The notes below the pieces were generated by a model. That model worked only from the letters and a program-made list of their open reading frames with translations. It did no database searches and was not told where the DNA came from. This document shows, in pieces, positions 28,121-35,983 of a stretch of DNA of 64,000 nucleotides. Source of the DNA: Pedobacter cryoconitis (GTDB lineage Bacteria > Bacteroidota > Bacteroidia > Sphingobacteriales > Sphingobacteriaceae); assembly GCF_014200595.1 (NCBI RefSeq), contig NZ_JACHCG010000003.1, forward strand, positions 248,001 to 312,000, in the 5' to 3' direction. The translations under genes and the position numbers were made by a program. The first letter of the stretch is position 1. Each line of letters opens with the position of its first letter.

Positions 28121-28999
28121 ATGGGCATCCGGATAAGTTTTTTCCTTACAATATGGCAAGGTGTTTGCCTGATGTCAGTAATCTCCGATGAATTTATACT
28201 CATGTCAAATCAACTAAAAGATAATATGATTAAAAACTCTGACATTAGTGCGTTGGCGACTAATTTTCGTGAATACATCACCAGAAATAAGATCGAGGAG
28301 GAAAGGGATCAGCTGATAGAGGATTTAACTTCACGTAATCAGGACCTGAATCAATTCGCTTATATCACTTCTCATAATCTACGCGCGCCTTTATCGAATT
28401 TAATTGGTTTAATTGACATCCTGGATTATGATGTACTGGATGAATATAATAAAACAATTGTAGATATGTTCAGGGATTCTGCTTTTAAGCTGAATGAAAC
28501 TATCTATGATCTGACACAGATGCTGAGTATCAAAAGTGATAAAAGGCTGAATATAGAAAGTGTAAATATCTCTGCCGTTTTTAAAAAAGTATGCAATTAT
28601 TTTAATAAACAAATCCACAAACTGGGAATTTATATACACACTGATTTCCAATGTGAAATGGTCCCTTTCCCCAAAAGTTACCTGGAAAGCGTTCTGATGA
28701 ATTTAATGTCAAATTCAATGAAGTATTATTCTGCAAGCAGGCCGCTCAGAATTGACATCACAACCAAGCTTAATGAAGAGGGGAATATTATCATGATCTT
28801 CTCTGATAATGGCATCGGAATCGATCTTCTCCAACATAAAGACAAGGTTTTTGGTCTGAATCAACGTTTTCACAGCCATGTGAACGGAAGTGGCGTCGGC
28901 CTGTTTATTACCAAAACCCAGATTACCTCTATGGGAGGTAAAATTACGGTAGAAAGTGAGCTTGATCAGGGCTGTACATTCACTGTAACGTTCAAATAA
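28121..28999 (+). CDS. Short sensor histidine kinase without sensor domain
   Basis: A HisKA-HATPase kinase of at most 292 residues. The phosphoacceptor box is SHNLRAPLSNLIGLIDIL; the ATPase boxes are MNLMSNSMKYY, FSDNGIGIDL and GSGVGLFITK. Over the kinase core it is closely similar to the PAS kinase at 40418-41596 (KSYLESVLMNL, VFGLNQRFHSH, TKTQITSMGGK), so the two are paralogues, but the PAS domain present there is missing here. The start is uncertain: ATG at 28121 begins a hydrophobic stretch (MGIRISFFLTIWQGVCL), and ATG at 28172 (MSVISDEF) is an equally good soluble start. Signal and partner are unknown. Confidence 0.85.
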   Translation: MGIRISFFLTIWQGVCLMSVISDEFILMSNQLKDNMIKNSDISALATNFREYITRNKIEEERDQLIEDLTSRNQDLNQFAYITSHNLRAPLSNLIGLIDILDYDVLDEYNKTIVDMFRDSAFKLNETIYDLTQMLSIKSDKRLNIESVNISAVFKKVCNYFNKQIHKLGIYIHTDFQCEMVPFPKSYLESVLMNLMSNSMKYYSASRPLRIDITTKLNEEGNIIMIFSDNGIGIDLLQHKDKVFGLNQRFHSHVNGSGVGLFITKTQITSMGGKITVESELDQGCTFTVTFK

Positions 29000-29060
29000 T
29001 ATAGAATTATGTGACATCAATATGTGTCTTTATTTTAGCGTTTTAGTAGGACTTTACTTC

Positions 29061-29068
29061 TAGTTTTG
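29061..29068 (+). promoter_or_regulatory. Predicted -7 box for the fibre-like operon
   Basis: TAGTTTTG, an exact TAnnTTTG match, lies 22 bases before the ATG at 29091. It would drive the four plus-strand genes up to 32349. Confidence 0.6.
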
Positions 29069-29090
29069 TAGTTAACGTATCCCACAGAAC

Positions 29091-29621
29091 ATGAAAAAGA
29101 CCTTACTTATTGCCGCTATATTATTAGCCGTCAGCACCATTTTTAACCTTAAAGCCAATGCGCAGGCTGTAAGTGGTAACGTGCCCCTAAGCATTGTACT
29201 CTCAGATGCATTCTCTATTACGCTCGGCCCGACTCCCAATGTAGTTTTTACTTATGCAACAGCTGCGGATTATGCAGGTAGTAAAACAGTCTTAAAAACA
29301 AACCATTTTACTGTGGTGAGTAACAAGCCATACAGCGTCGCAGTAAAAGCTGCAACAGAATTTAATGTAATTGCGGGTAATGCAACGCCGGTATCTTTAA
29401 GTGTGGTACAAGTGAGCATAGATCCGAGTACACCAACTACAGGAGCTACTTATGCTACACCTGCTTTAACAACGACTAACCAGGCACTGGTTACCGCAGC
29501 CTCAGCAACACTTGCAACTGCTTATAATGTAAATTATTCGATTCCTACTGCTGCCGGCCTGCTGGGTAAGGTCGCAGGAACCTATGCAACTAATGTTGTT
29601 TACACAGTTACACAACCTTAA
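29091..29621 (+). CDS. Secreted pilin-like subunit, copy 1
   Basis: A 176-residue protein with signal peptide (MKKTLLIAAILLAVSTIFNLKANAQ) and a small all-beta, Ser/Thr/Ala/Val-rich mature part. The mature N-terminus is an alternating hydrophobic segment (VPLSIVLSDAFSITLG) and the C-terminus is a terminal beta strand (YATNVVYTVTQP). I do not match it to a named family; the style and size are those of DUF4402/CsuA-like chaperone-usher subunits. The next gene is an almost identical copy. The C-terminal module of the 465-residue protein at 30952 is homologous (shared NHxxV...PYxVxVKA, and YxIP...AGxYxTxxxYT). Role as a surface fibre subunit is inferred from its neighbours. Confidence 0.8.
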   Translation: MKKTLLIAAILLAVSTIFNLKANAQAVSGNVPLSIVLSDAFSITLGPTPNVVFTYATAADYAGSKTVLKTNHFTVVSNKPYSVAVKAATEFNVIAGNATPVSLSVVQVSIDPSTPTTGATYATPALTTTNQALVTAASATLATAYNVNYSIPTAAGLLGKVAGTYATNVVYTVTQP

Positions 29622-29631
29622 AACGTATACC

Positions 29632-30162
29632 ATGAAAAAGAGCTTACTCGTTATCGTCGTATTATCAGCGCTTGGTACCATTTTCAACCTGAAAGCCAAC
29701 GCTCAGGCTGTAAGCGGCAACGTACCGCTAAGCATTGTTCTCTCGGATGCCTTCTCTATTACACTGGGCCCAACTCCCGATGTAGTTTTTACTTATGCAA
29801 CAGCAGCGGATTATGCAGGCAGTAAAACGGTTGCGAAAACAAACCATTTTACTGTGATCAGTAACAAGCCTTACAGTGTTGCAGTAAAAGCTGCGACAGA
29901 ATTTAATGTAATCGCTGGTAATGCAACCCCGGTATCTTTAAGTGTGGTACAAGTGAGTATCGATCCAAGTACACCAACTACAGGAGCTACTTATGCTACG
30001 CCGGCTTTAACAACGACCAATCAACCGTTGGTTACCACAGCATCACCAACGCTTGCAGCTGCCTATAACGTAAATTATACAATCCCTACTGCTGCTGGCT
30101 TAATTGGCAAGGTAGCAGGGACATATGCTACTAATGTTGTTTACACAGTTACACAACCTTAA
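29632..30162 (+). CDS. Secreted pilin-like subunit, copy 2 (tandem duplicate)
   Basis: Also 176 residues, and the mature part differs from copy 1 at few positions, e.g. PNVV versus PDVV and VLKTNHF versus VAKTNHF. The signal peptide differs more (MKKSLLVIVVLSALGTIFNLKANAQ). The open frame extends upstream into copy 1, but the ATG at 29632 is the true start because it begins the signal peptide and gives exactly the same length. Ten bases separate the copies; the DNA unit repeats at 541 bases. Same presumed role as copy 1. Confidence 0.8.
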   Translation: MKKSLLVIVVLSALGTIFNLKANAQAVSGNVPLSIVLSDAFSITLGPTPDVVFTYATAADYAGSKTVAKTNHFTVISNKPYSVAVKAATEFNVIAGNATPVSLSVVQVSIDPSTPTTGATYATPALTTTNQPLVTTASPTLAAAYNVNYTIPTAAGLIGKVAGTYATNVVYTVTQP

Positions 30163-30167
30163 TCGGC

Positions 30168-30983
30168 TTGATGAGGATACTTACTGGTTTATTCATCCTA
30201 TGCCTTGCCATGACGCTGCCAGACCCGGCGAAAGGGCAGGGCTTTTCAATTTCACCTGCCAGGATCTTCCTGACAGGAAATCCAGGAGAGACGGTTAGCC
30301 AGACAGTCACCTTTGGGAATACTTCGGCAGGTGTGTTATCTTTTGTAACCAGAATACAGGATTGGAACAGAGATTCACTGGGCACTAAAGTCTATTATGA
30401 TAGCAATACGCTGCCCTTATCTAATGCCAGCTGGCTGACGCTTTCGTCAAATAATGTTGCTGTACAGCCTGGAGAAAATAAACAGGTCAATGTATCAATG
30501 ACTATTCCTGCGAATGCAGATAAGCTTACTACGAGCATGCTTTTTTTTACGCAGGTGAAAGAACAGGGGGCACAGCAAAAAAGTGTGGCCAAGGTTGGTA
30601 TTAACGTATTAATGGAGGTCGGGATACAGGTTTATTATGTGCCGCGCGGACTAAATCCGGGAGAGCTTGAATTTCTGTCTTTTGATGACCGTGGGGTCTA
30701 TGACAATGGAAGGGCCAAAAGCCGCAGACTCGCTTTAAAGATACATAACAAGGGAAACCTGAATAAAGATGCATTTATCCGTTTCGAATTAACCAATAAA
30801 GAGACGGGCGAAGAAATAAAAATTAAGCCTGAAGTACTGGCTATGCTGCCTGATGCCACACAATGGGTCATGGTTGATTTACCAACAGATTTAAAGGGAA
30901 AATTCCTGGCTGTTGCTTTACTGGATGCTGGTTCTTCTTATGATTTGAAAGTTGCTGAAAAAGAGATTATATACCGCCCTTAG
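30168..30983 (+). CDS. Putative PapD-like periplasmic chaperone
   Basis: A 271-residue secreted protein (MMRILTGLFILCLAMTLPDPAKGQ signal). The N-terminal domain (about 25-150) reads as a PapD-type Ig fold: FSISPARIFLTGNPGETVSQ, then VTFGNTSAGVLSFVTRIQDW, then SSNNVAVQPGENKQVNVSM, followed by a strand before GINVLMEVGIQVYY. This is the order in fimbrial chaperones (strand A1 with xxSPxRI, NxS, PGExQxV). A second beta domain (about 160-271) follows. It lies 5 bases after subunit copy 2 and overlaps the next subunit gene by 32 bases. The chaperone role is inferred from fold-like pattern and neighbours; canonical Arg/Lys anchor residues need structural checking. Confidence 0.68.
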   Translation: MMRILTGLFILCLAMTLPDPAKGQGFSISPARIFLTGNPGETVSQTVTFGNTSAGVLSFVTRIQDWNRDSLGTKVYYDSNTLPLSNASWLTLSSNNVAVQPGENKQVNVSMTIPANADKLTTSMLFFTQVKEQGAQQKSVAKVGINVLMEVGIQVYYVPRGLNPGELEFLSFDDRGVYDNGRAKSRRLALKIHNKGNLNKDAFIRFELTNKETGEEIKIKPEVLAMLPDATQWVMVDLPTDLKGKFLAVALLDAGSSYDLKVAEKEIIYRP

Positions 30984-32349
30984 TGTTATTTTTTGCTGTT
31001 TTACAGTCGGGAATGTCAATGCGCAATTGGTCATCAATCTGCCTGAAGCAAATATTTCAGGACAAACAAGCTATGTAGTCAATTTAAATAGTGGCGCATC
31101 TCCTTTTTTAAGTCTGTTAACTGCAATCAATGTGAATGCAGCCGGTACAACTTTAACATCAACACCCAGTACTTTACCTGCCATTCCGCTTGCCCCCAAC
31201 CTGATCAACATGAAGGTAACTTCAATTGGAGGTGTAAATATTCTTTCAGGTGCAAATCCGATTGTACTGTCCAGTGTATCTCAAAATATTTATTTCGTAG
31301 CAGTTGGTTTATTAAGTGGCACTATGCTTGTCGATTATACGGTTTCTCCTTTGAATGTAGCCTGGGCAGCTGGAAGTTATGCAACAACATTAACCTTTAC
31401 CGGCAGTATTACCCCGCCAACACCAACTCTGACACTTAATGTTCCTGCTTATATTACTTTAAATACATTGGTTCCGGCTACAACGACATTGAACGTCAAT
31501 TCGTTTGCCATTTTCAGAAGCGTAGCAGGAGTCAGCGCAGTATCTGGAAATGATTATTTTACGACTGTACCAACTTTATTCAGCCTAAGAGCAAGCAGCG
31601 CCAATTTCACTTTCACTACTACCCAGCCTTATAATCAATTGCCGGCAGCAAATAGTGTAAATTTAATGGGCGCAGCGCTGTCAGGAACCTATGCGGGTTC
31701 AGCAATTAACCTTTCTGCGAGTGATCAGCTATTGACCGTGGCTACCGGAATTCCTGTCGTTGTAACCAATAAAAGCGTACTGTCTTCTACCTTAAGTATC
31801 AGCGGAGCCAATCTTAAAAGTAATTTTGTACAGGCAGGAACTTATACGGTACCGGTAGTTTATACGCTCGCTAAAACAGCGTCCTCCTTCCCTGCAACCT
31901 TAGCTTCACAAACGATGAACAGTTCTGTTCAGGTGAATGTCAGTAACCTGATGGAGTTGATTGTTCAGGATCCCAGTGTAACGCTAACAGTCAATACAAC
32001 TGCAAATTATCAGCAGGGAGTAACCACTACCAGGCCGAACCATGTTAAAGTAAGCAGTACCGTTCCTTATAACGTAACTGTAAAAGCAAGCAGCAGTGTT
32101 TTAAGCTCTTCCGGGGGCGTACAAATACCTGTTGGAGTAATTACTCTTGAAGGAATGACGGGCCAGACCGGGATCACGCCAATTGTACTCTCTGCCAGTC
32201 CGCAGACAATCATTACTTCTGCCAATCCTACAATCGACCGCCTGCTTAATTTACAGTATCGCATCCCTTCTGCTCAGACCTCTAATCTGCTGAATAAAAC
32301 CGCAGGAAGTTATAATACAACCATTACTTATACCATTGTAGCACCTTAA
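30952..32349 (+). CDS. Large multidomain secreted subunit, possible tip adhesin, TTG start
   Basis: A 465-residue protein. The reading frame opens at TTG 30952, giving a complete signal peptide (MLKKRLYTALSVIFCCFTVG then NVNAQ); no ATG could replace it without losing the signal. It overlaps the chaperone gene by 32 bases. The mature protein is Ser/Thr/Ala/Val-rich beta structure in about three modules (roughly 25-165, 170-325 and 330-465). The last module resembles the small subunits (RPNHVKVSSTVPYNVTVKA; AGSYNTTITYTIVAP). By position and size it could be a tip or anchor subunit of the fibre. The stop abuts the stop of the convergent barrel gene with no gap. Confidence 0.75.
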   Translation: MLKKRLYTALSVIFCCFTVGNVNAQLVINLPEANISGQTSYVVNLNSGASPFLSLLTAINVNAAGTTLTSTPSTLPAIPLAPNLINMKVTSIGGVNILSGANPIVLSSVSQNIYFVAVGLLSGTMLVDYTVSPLNVAWAAGSYATTLTFTGSITPPTPTLTLNVPAYITLNTLVPATTTLNVNSFAIFRSVAGVSAVSGNDYFTTVPTLFSLRASSANFTFTTTQPYNQLPAANSVNLMGAALSGTYAGSAINLSASDQLLTVATGIPVVVTNKSVLSSTLSISGANLKSNFVQAGTYTVPVVYTLAKTASSFPATLASQTMNSSVQVNVSNLMELIVQDPSVTLTVNTTANYQQGVTTTRPNHVKVSSTVPYNVTVKASSSVLSSSGGVQIPVGVITLEGMTGQTGITPIVLSASPQTIITSANPTIDRLLNLQYRIPSAQTSNLLNKTAGSYNTTITYTIVAP

Positions 32350-35193
32350 TTAAAATCTGCTTACGGTAACTTTCCGGCGCTGGTCATGGTACAGGAAAGT
32401 CAGCATACCAACCGGAATTCCCTGAAGGGAGACTTCTTCTTTTTCATTTTCAATGGAAAATGGCATCCCCGCAGTCTCAATATAAACGGTATATTTATTT
32501 CTTGGCAGATAGAAACAGAAATTCCCCTGATCGTCTGTTAAGGTCTGGTGAATGCGGCCATTTGGATCTGCTGCATTAATCCTGATGCCTGCAAGTACTG
32601 GTGCCCCATCACCGTATTTTTCTGCTTTCAGCTTCAGACAGCCATTCAGGGCTTGTGTTTTTACTAAAGGAATTTCCAGCTTCTTACTTTTATCCAAAAA
32701 TACAACTGTAGGATCTTGCAAACTCCACCCCCTGGTATTGGTCACCGTAACGGTATAGGCTTCTTTTTTCATATCCTTAAATTCTACGATACCTTTACTG
32801 TTGGTCAGGGCAGCTTCTCCATTGATTTTTACTAATACACCAGCAACCGGTGCTTCTCCGGGGTCACGCTGCCCGTTACTGTTGTGATCTTCATAGTAAG
32901 TGAGCAGTAGTCTTTTTGTACCTGATCCGCCCTTTGCACCAAATTGTTTCTCTACACCGAATCTCAATTGTCTGTTTTCGAAATATAAATTATCAATGCT
33001 ATTGACGGTATTCGGAACCGGGTTATAAACTGGAATGGGCTGCTTTTGCCTGGTTATCGTATATTGAAGGTCACTGGTGAGTGCCCAGTTTCCTTTCAGC
33101 AGGTATCTTATATTGCTGTTCACGGAGTAATTATTACTGTGCGTGAAGCCATAATAGTTATACATTCCGCCCAAACGGAAATTCAGGTTATTTTGTAAGG
33201 CTTCAAAGTGTATGTTTGGGCCAAAAGAATATAGCCGGTATTGATTAGTACCGTTCGAAGACAGAATATCTGAAATATAGTACGGATTTAATTGAATATA
33301 ACTGCTGAATCCAAGAATTGGCAGGTTATAACTGGTATTGATTTTAACAGAATGAAAGGGGGCCGTTGGTCTTTCTGAGGTATTCACATAGGTGTAACCG
33401 TAGTCAGCGGTCATGGAGAAACTATGTATGCGCCCACTGTAAGCTAAATTCGCGCTAAAACGCATCGATGAGGATCTCCAGTCTGCGTTAGCACCAAACT
33501 GATCTGTCACCGCAGAGGTAATCAAGTGCTGATCCATAAAATAAGGCCCGAAGCCGATAAAAACATTTCCTGCCCTGGTATTAAATCCCAATTCATAAAT
33601 GTATATCGCATTTTTATTAATCCCGGTATTAAAGATATTATTCAGCTCATATTGATACTTTGGACTATTTACCTGCATACTAAAATGAGCGGCAAAACTA
33701 TTGTCGTTTTCAAATTTTCGGGTCAGACGGAGGTCTGTCAGTAACAGGCCACGTCTCAATCCTGTAAAATACGGCGTGCTGTAATAGCCGCTTCCGGCAA
33801 ATTGATAAGTAGTAGTGTTCAAGGCATAATTCATCCCCGCAGAAGCGCCTTGCCTGGCTGAAGAGTTCATCTTGTTTTGCCCTTCTAATGAATAGCCTGC
33901 TTCAAAGTCTAAAAGCTGCCCTTTGCCGATATTCACGCCAGCTTTCATACTCAACTGATTGGCATCAATACCAGTAAAAGAATCGCGGCTATGTATATAA
34001 GTGAGCCGCCGGTCTCCTCTGGTATCGGGAGTAGCCAGGTTATAATCAACGGCCAGAATTTTTGCGCCGGAGATTGTCGTATTGATCTGATCATACAACA
34101 GGAAATTATTCTGGATGCCATAGACAGACAATACGCCGTTATCTTTCATTTTCAGACTCCCTTTTATCCCCCTGCCACCCAAAGAAAAATCTATGTTCTC
34201 ATAAATATTACCCACTTTAACCCCCCAGCTTTTAGCCTGGTAATCTACATAAGTATTATAAATATTAATTCCGTTTACATCTTGCTGATGATACTGGTCA
34301 GCATTTAACCGGTACTCGAGTGATGCATTATCTCCGGTTTTCACTTTCCCATTCGCTTGTAATTGATAAAAAGATGAATTGCTGCTCAAACTGGCATAAC
34401 GCAGTGCAATAGTATTAGACAGACTACCTGCATATTGATCGCTGCCCATACTCATTCTTCTCGCATTGGTCACGTTTACAATCCGGATCATTTTAACTGC
34501 CAGTGGATGATTACCGGCATCTACCGCCTGAATAGTCACAGTAAAATCTGCGGGTATACGGTTATTTATTTTGTTCCTGGCCAAAAAAGGAAGTAATTGC
34601 TGGGTTCCGGGTTGCAGCGTCAGGTTCATGGTTTGTCCGATAAATTCCAGTCCGTCAGGAATACCTGAAAGGAGCAGTCTGAAGGTAATGGGTACAAAGC
34701 CGTTATTTGCGCAGCGCACGACAACCTGTGCCTGGTTACTGAGCTGGCCTAAATAAACTTCATCTTCTTCTGTACCGATAGTCAGGCCACCGACGTCAGT
34801 GAGCTGAGTCTGGAATGCCGCCGATTTTTGTACCTGAATACGTGGATTTGAGGCAGTCAGGTGAACCGTAAAGATCTGACTGTTGTTATTAATAGTTTGC
34901 CGGTCAGCGATATATTTTAACGGAAAAACTTTGCTCTCCCCTGCTTTCAGCACCAGGCTGTCTGGTAATGAGATTAAGCCTCTGGTCAGCGGTTTTTCTT
35001 TCCGGTCTTGCAGCAGGGTTACAGTTTCTTTTTCAAAATTTGTGATCTTTAACAGGTTAGAGAAGGTTTCACCCCCTTTTATTTCCAGGGTATCCCGTGT
35101 GAAGCCATATTTTACCTGAGCTGATACATTAAATCCGGCCACACAGCAAAGAATCAAATAAAATATCTTCAAATAGCCGGTTTTATGCATCAT
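32350..35193 (-). CDS. Usher-like outer-membrane barrel with Ig-like and SdrD/CnaB-like domains
   Basis: A 947-residue secreted protein (signal MMHKTGYLKIFYLILCCVAG ending ...NVSAQ). Residues about 25-115 and 115-240 look like two Ig-like beta domains (IKGGETFSNLLKITNFEKET; NGFVPITFRLLLSGIPDGLE). About 245-735 is a long series of alternating aromatic strands typical of a beta-barrel. Then come a SdrD B-like domain with the calcium-loop phrase YEDHNSNGQRDPGEAPVAGV (near 755) and a CnaB/carboxypeptidase-regulatory-like domain (DDQGNFCFYLPRNKYTVYIE) at the end. N-domain, barrel and two C-terminal sandwiches is the plan of fimbrial ushers, though I see no direct usher (PF00577) motif and no plug could be located by eye. 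Convergent with the subunit operon. Confidence 0.7.
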   Translation of the reverse strand: MMHKTGYLKIFYLILCCVAGFNVSAQVKYGFTRDTLEIKGGETFSNLLKITNFEKETVTLLQDRKEKPLTRGLISLPDSLVLKAGESKVFPLKYIADRQTINNNSQIFTVHLTASNPRIQVQKSAAFQTQLTDVGGLTIGTEEDEVYLGQLSNQAQVVVRCANNGFVPITFRLLLSGIPDGLEFIGQTMNLTLQPGTQQLLPFLARNKINNRIPADFTVTIQAVDAGNHPLAVKMIRIVNVTNARRMSMGSDQYAGSLSNTIALRYASLSSNSSFYQLQANGKVKTGDNASLEYRLNADQYHQQDVNGINIYNTYVDYQAKSWGVKVGNIYENIDFSLGGRGIKGSLKMKDNGVLSVYGIQNNFLLYDQINTTISGAKILAVDYNLATPDTRGDRRLTYIHSRDSFTGIDANQLSMKAGVNIGKGQLLDFEAGYSLEGQNKMNSSARQGASAGMNYALNTTTYQFAGSGYYSTPYFTGLRRGLLLTDLRLTRKFENDNSFAAHFSMQVNSPKYQYELNNIFNTGINKNAIYIYELGFNTRAGNVFIGFGPYFMDQHLITSAVTDQFGANADWRSSSMRFSANLAYSGRIHSFSMTADYGYTYVNTSERPTAPFHSVKINTSYNLPILGFSSYIQLNPYYISDILSSNGTNQYRLYSFGPNIHFEALQNNLNFRLGGMYNYYGFTHSNNYSVNSNIRYLLKGNWALTSDLQYTITRQKQPIPVYNPVPNTVNSIDNLYFENRQLRFGVEKQFGAKGGSGTKRLLLTYYEDHNSNGQRDPGEAPVAGVLVKINGEAALTNSKGIVEFKDMKKEAYTVTVTNTRGWSLQDPTVVFLDKSKKLEIPLVKTQALNGCLKLKAEKYGDGAPVLAGIRINAADPNGRIHQTLTDDQGNFCFYLPRNKYTVYIETAGMPFSIENEKEEVSLQGIPVGMLTFLYHDQRRKVTVSRF

Positions 35194-35249
35194 AGTTCAT
35201 GATAAAAAGCATAGCTCCCTTGCAGGACAAGGAATAGCCAATTGATTTT

Positions 35250-35855
35250 TTATTTGAATTGAGCAAGCAGCTCACCTTTACTGTTAATATTCAGTTTTTT
35301 ATAGGTTCTTTTGATATACTGACGTACAGTATCTAAGGAGATTCCATATTTATAACCTATCAATTTATAACTCAGTCCATTTTGAAGGCCTTCTACGATC
35401 TGGCGTTCTCTATAGCTTAATTTGGATTGATAGTCTATGGTATACTGTACTTGCTGAATTACATTCCGCGAGATAGAAGGGCTGAAAACAGAGCCTCCGC
35501 GATAAGTAGTTACAATAGTAGAAATCACATCGTCTACACAGGTGTCTTTAGTCAGATACCCCATGGCCCCGGCCTTTACGCAAGCCAGCACCGTGTTATG
35601 GTCTTGAATATTACTGTAAACAACTACGTTTGTATTTGGAAATTTCCGGTAGATATCAGGAATGACATCAATTCCGTTGACTTCGATGTCAAGCAGGGTC
35701 ACATTTGGCTCCTGAGAGGGTTGTACTTTTTTACATTCCCCCATGGATCCTATGTCGAGGGTTACCTTTAAATTATGCTGATGCTGATGATTTAGCATCA
35801 CGCGCATCATATTTCTGCTCTGTTGATTGATATCAATAATTCCGACTTTGATCAT
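35250..35855 (-). CDS. NarL/FixJ-type response regulator
   Basis: A 201-residue regulator: receiver domain (about 1-120) with phospho-Asp near 56 (VTLLDIEVNG), and the usual YLTKDT segment with Lys near 100, then a LuxR-type helix-turn-helix (about 135-195, LSYRERQIVEGLQNGLSYKLIGYKYGISLDTVRQYIKRTYKKL). It is the only DNA-binding regulator in this part of the window and lies 56 bases upstream of the barrel gene on the same strand, so it is the obvious candidate to control the fibre-like locus; no cognate kinase is adjacent. It has an AAGGAGGGG Shine-Dalgarno sequence, rare in this phylum. Confidence 0.93.
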   Translation of the reverse strand: MIKVGIIDINQQSRNMMRVMLNHQHQHNLKVTLDIGSMGECKKVQPSQEPNVTLLDIEVNGIDVIPDIYRKFPNTNVVVYSNIQDHNTVLACVKAGAMGYLTKDTCVDDVISTIVTTYRGGSVFSPSISRNVIQQVQYTIDYQSKLSYRERQIVEGLQNGLSYKLIGYKYGISLDTVRQYIKRTYKKLNINSKGELLAQFK

Positions 35856-35860
35856 AATTT

Positions 35861-35869
35861 CCCCTCCTT
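35861..35869 (-). promoter_or_regulatory. Unusually strong Shine-Dalgarno sequence
   Basis: The minus strand reads AAGGAGGGG, five bases before the ATG at 35855. Neighbouring genes have no such site; Bacteroidota translation normally does not rely on one. Confidence 0.7.
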
Positions 35870-35983
35870 AGCCTCATTCAGTAAATAACTTGAAACGATA
35901 TGAAATAAAGTTAATAAATACTTTAAGCGCTTAAGTATTCATTCTGTTCATTCACCAGGGAGGGGATCTGAATGAAATATATA

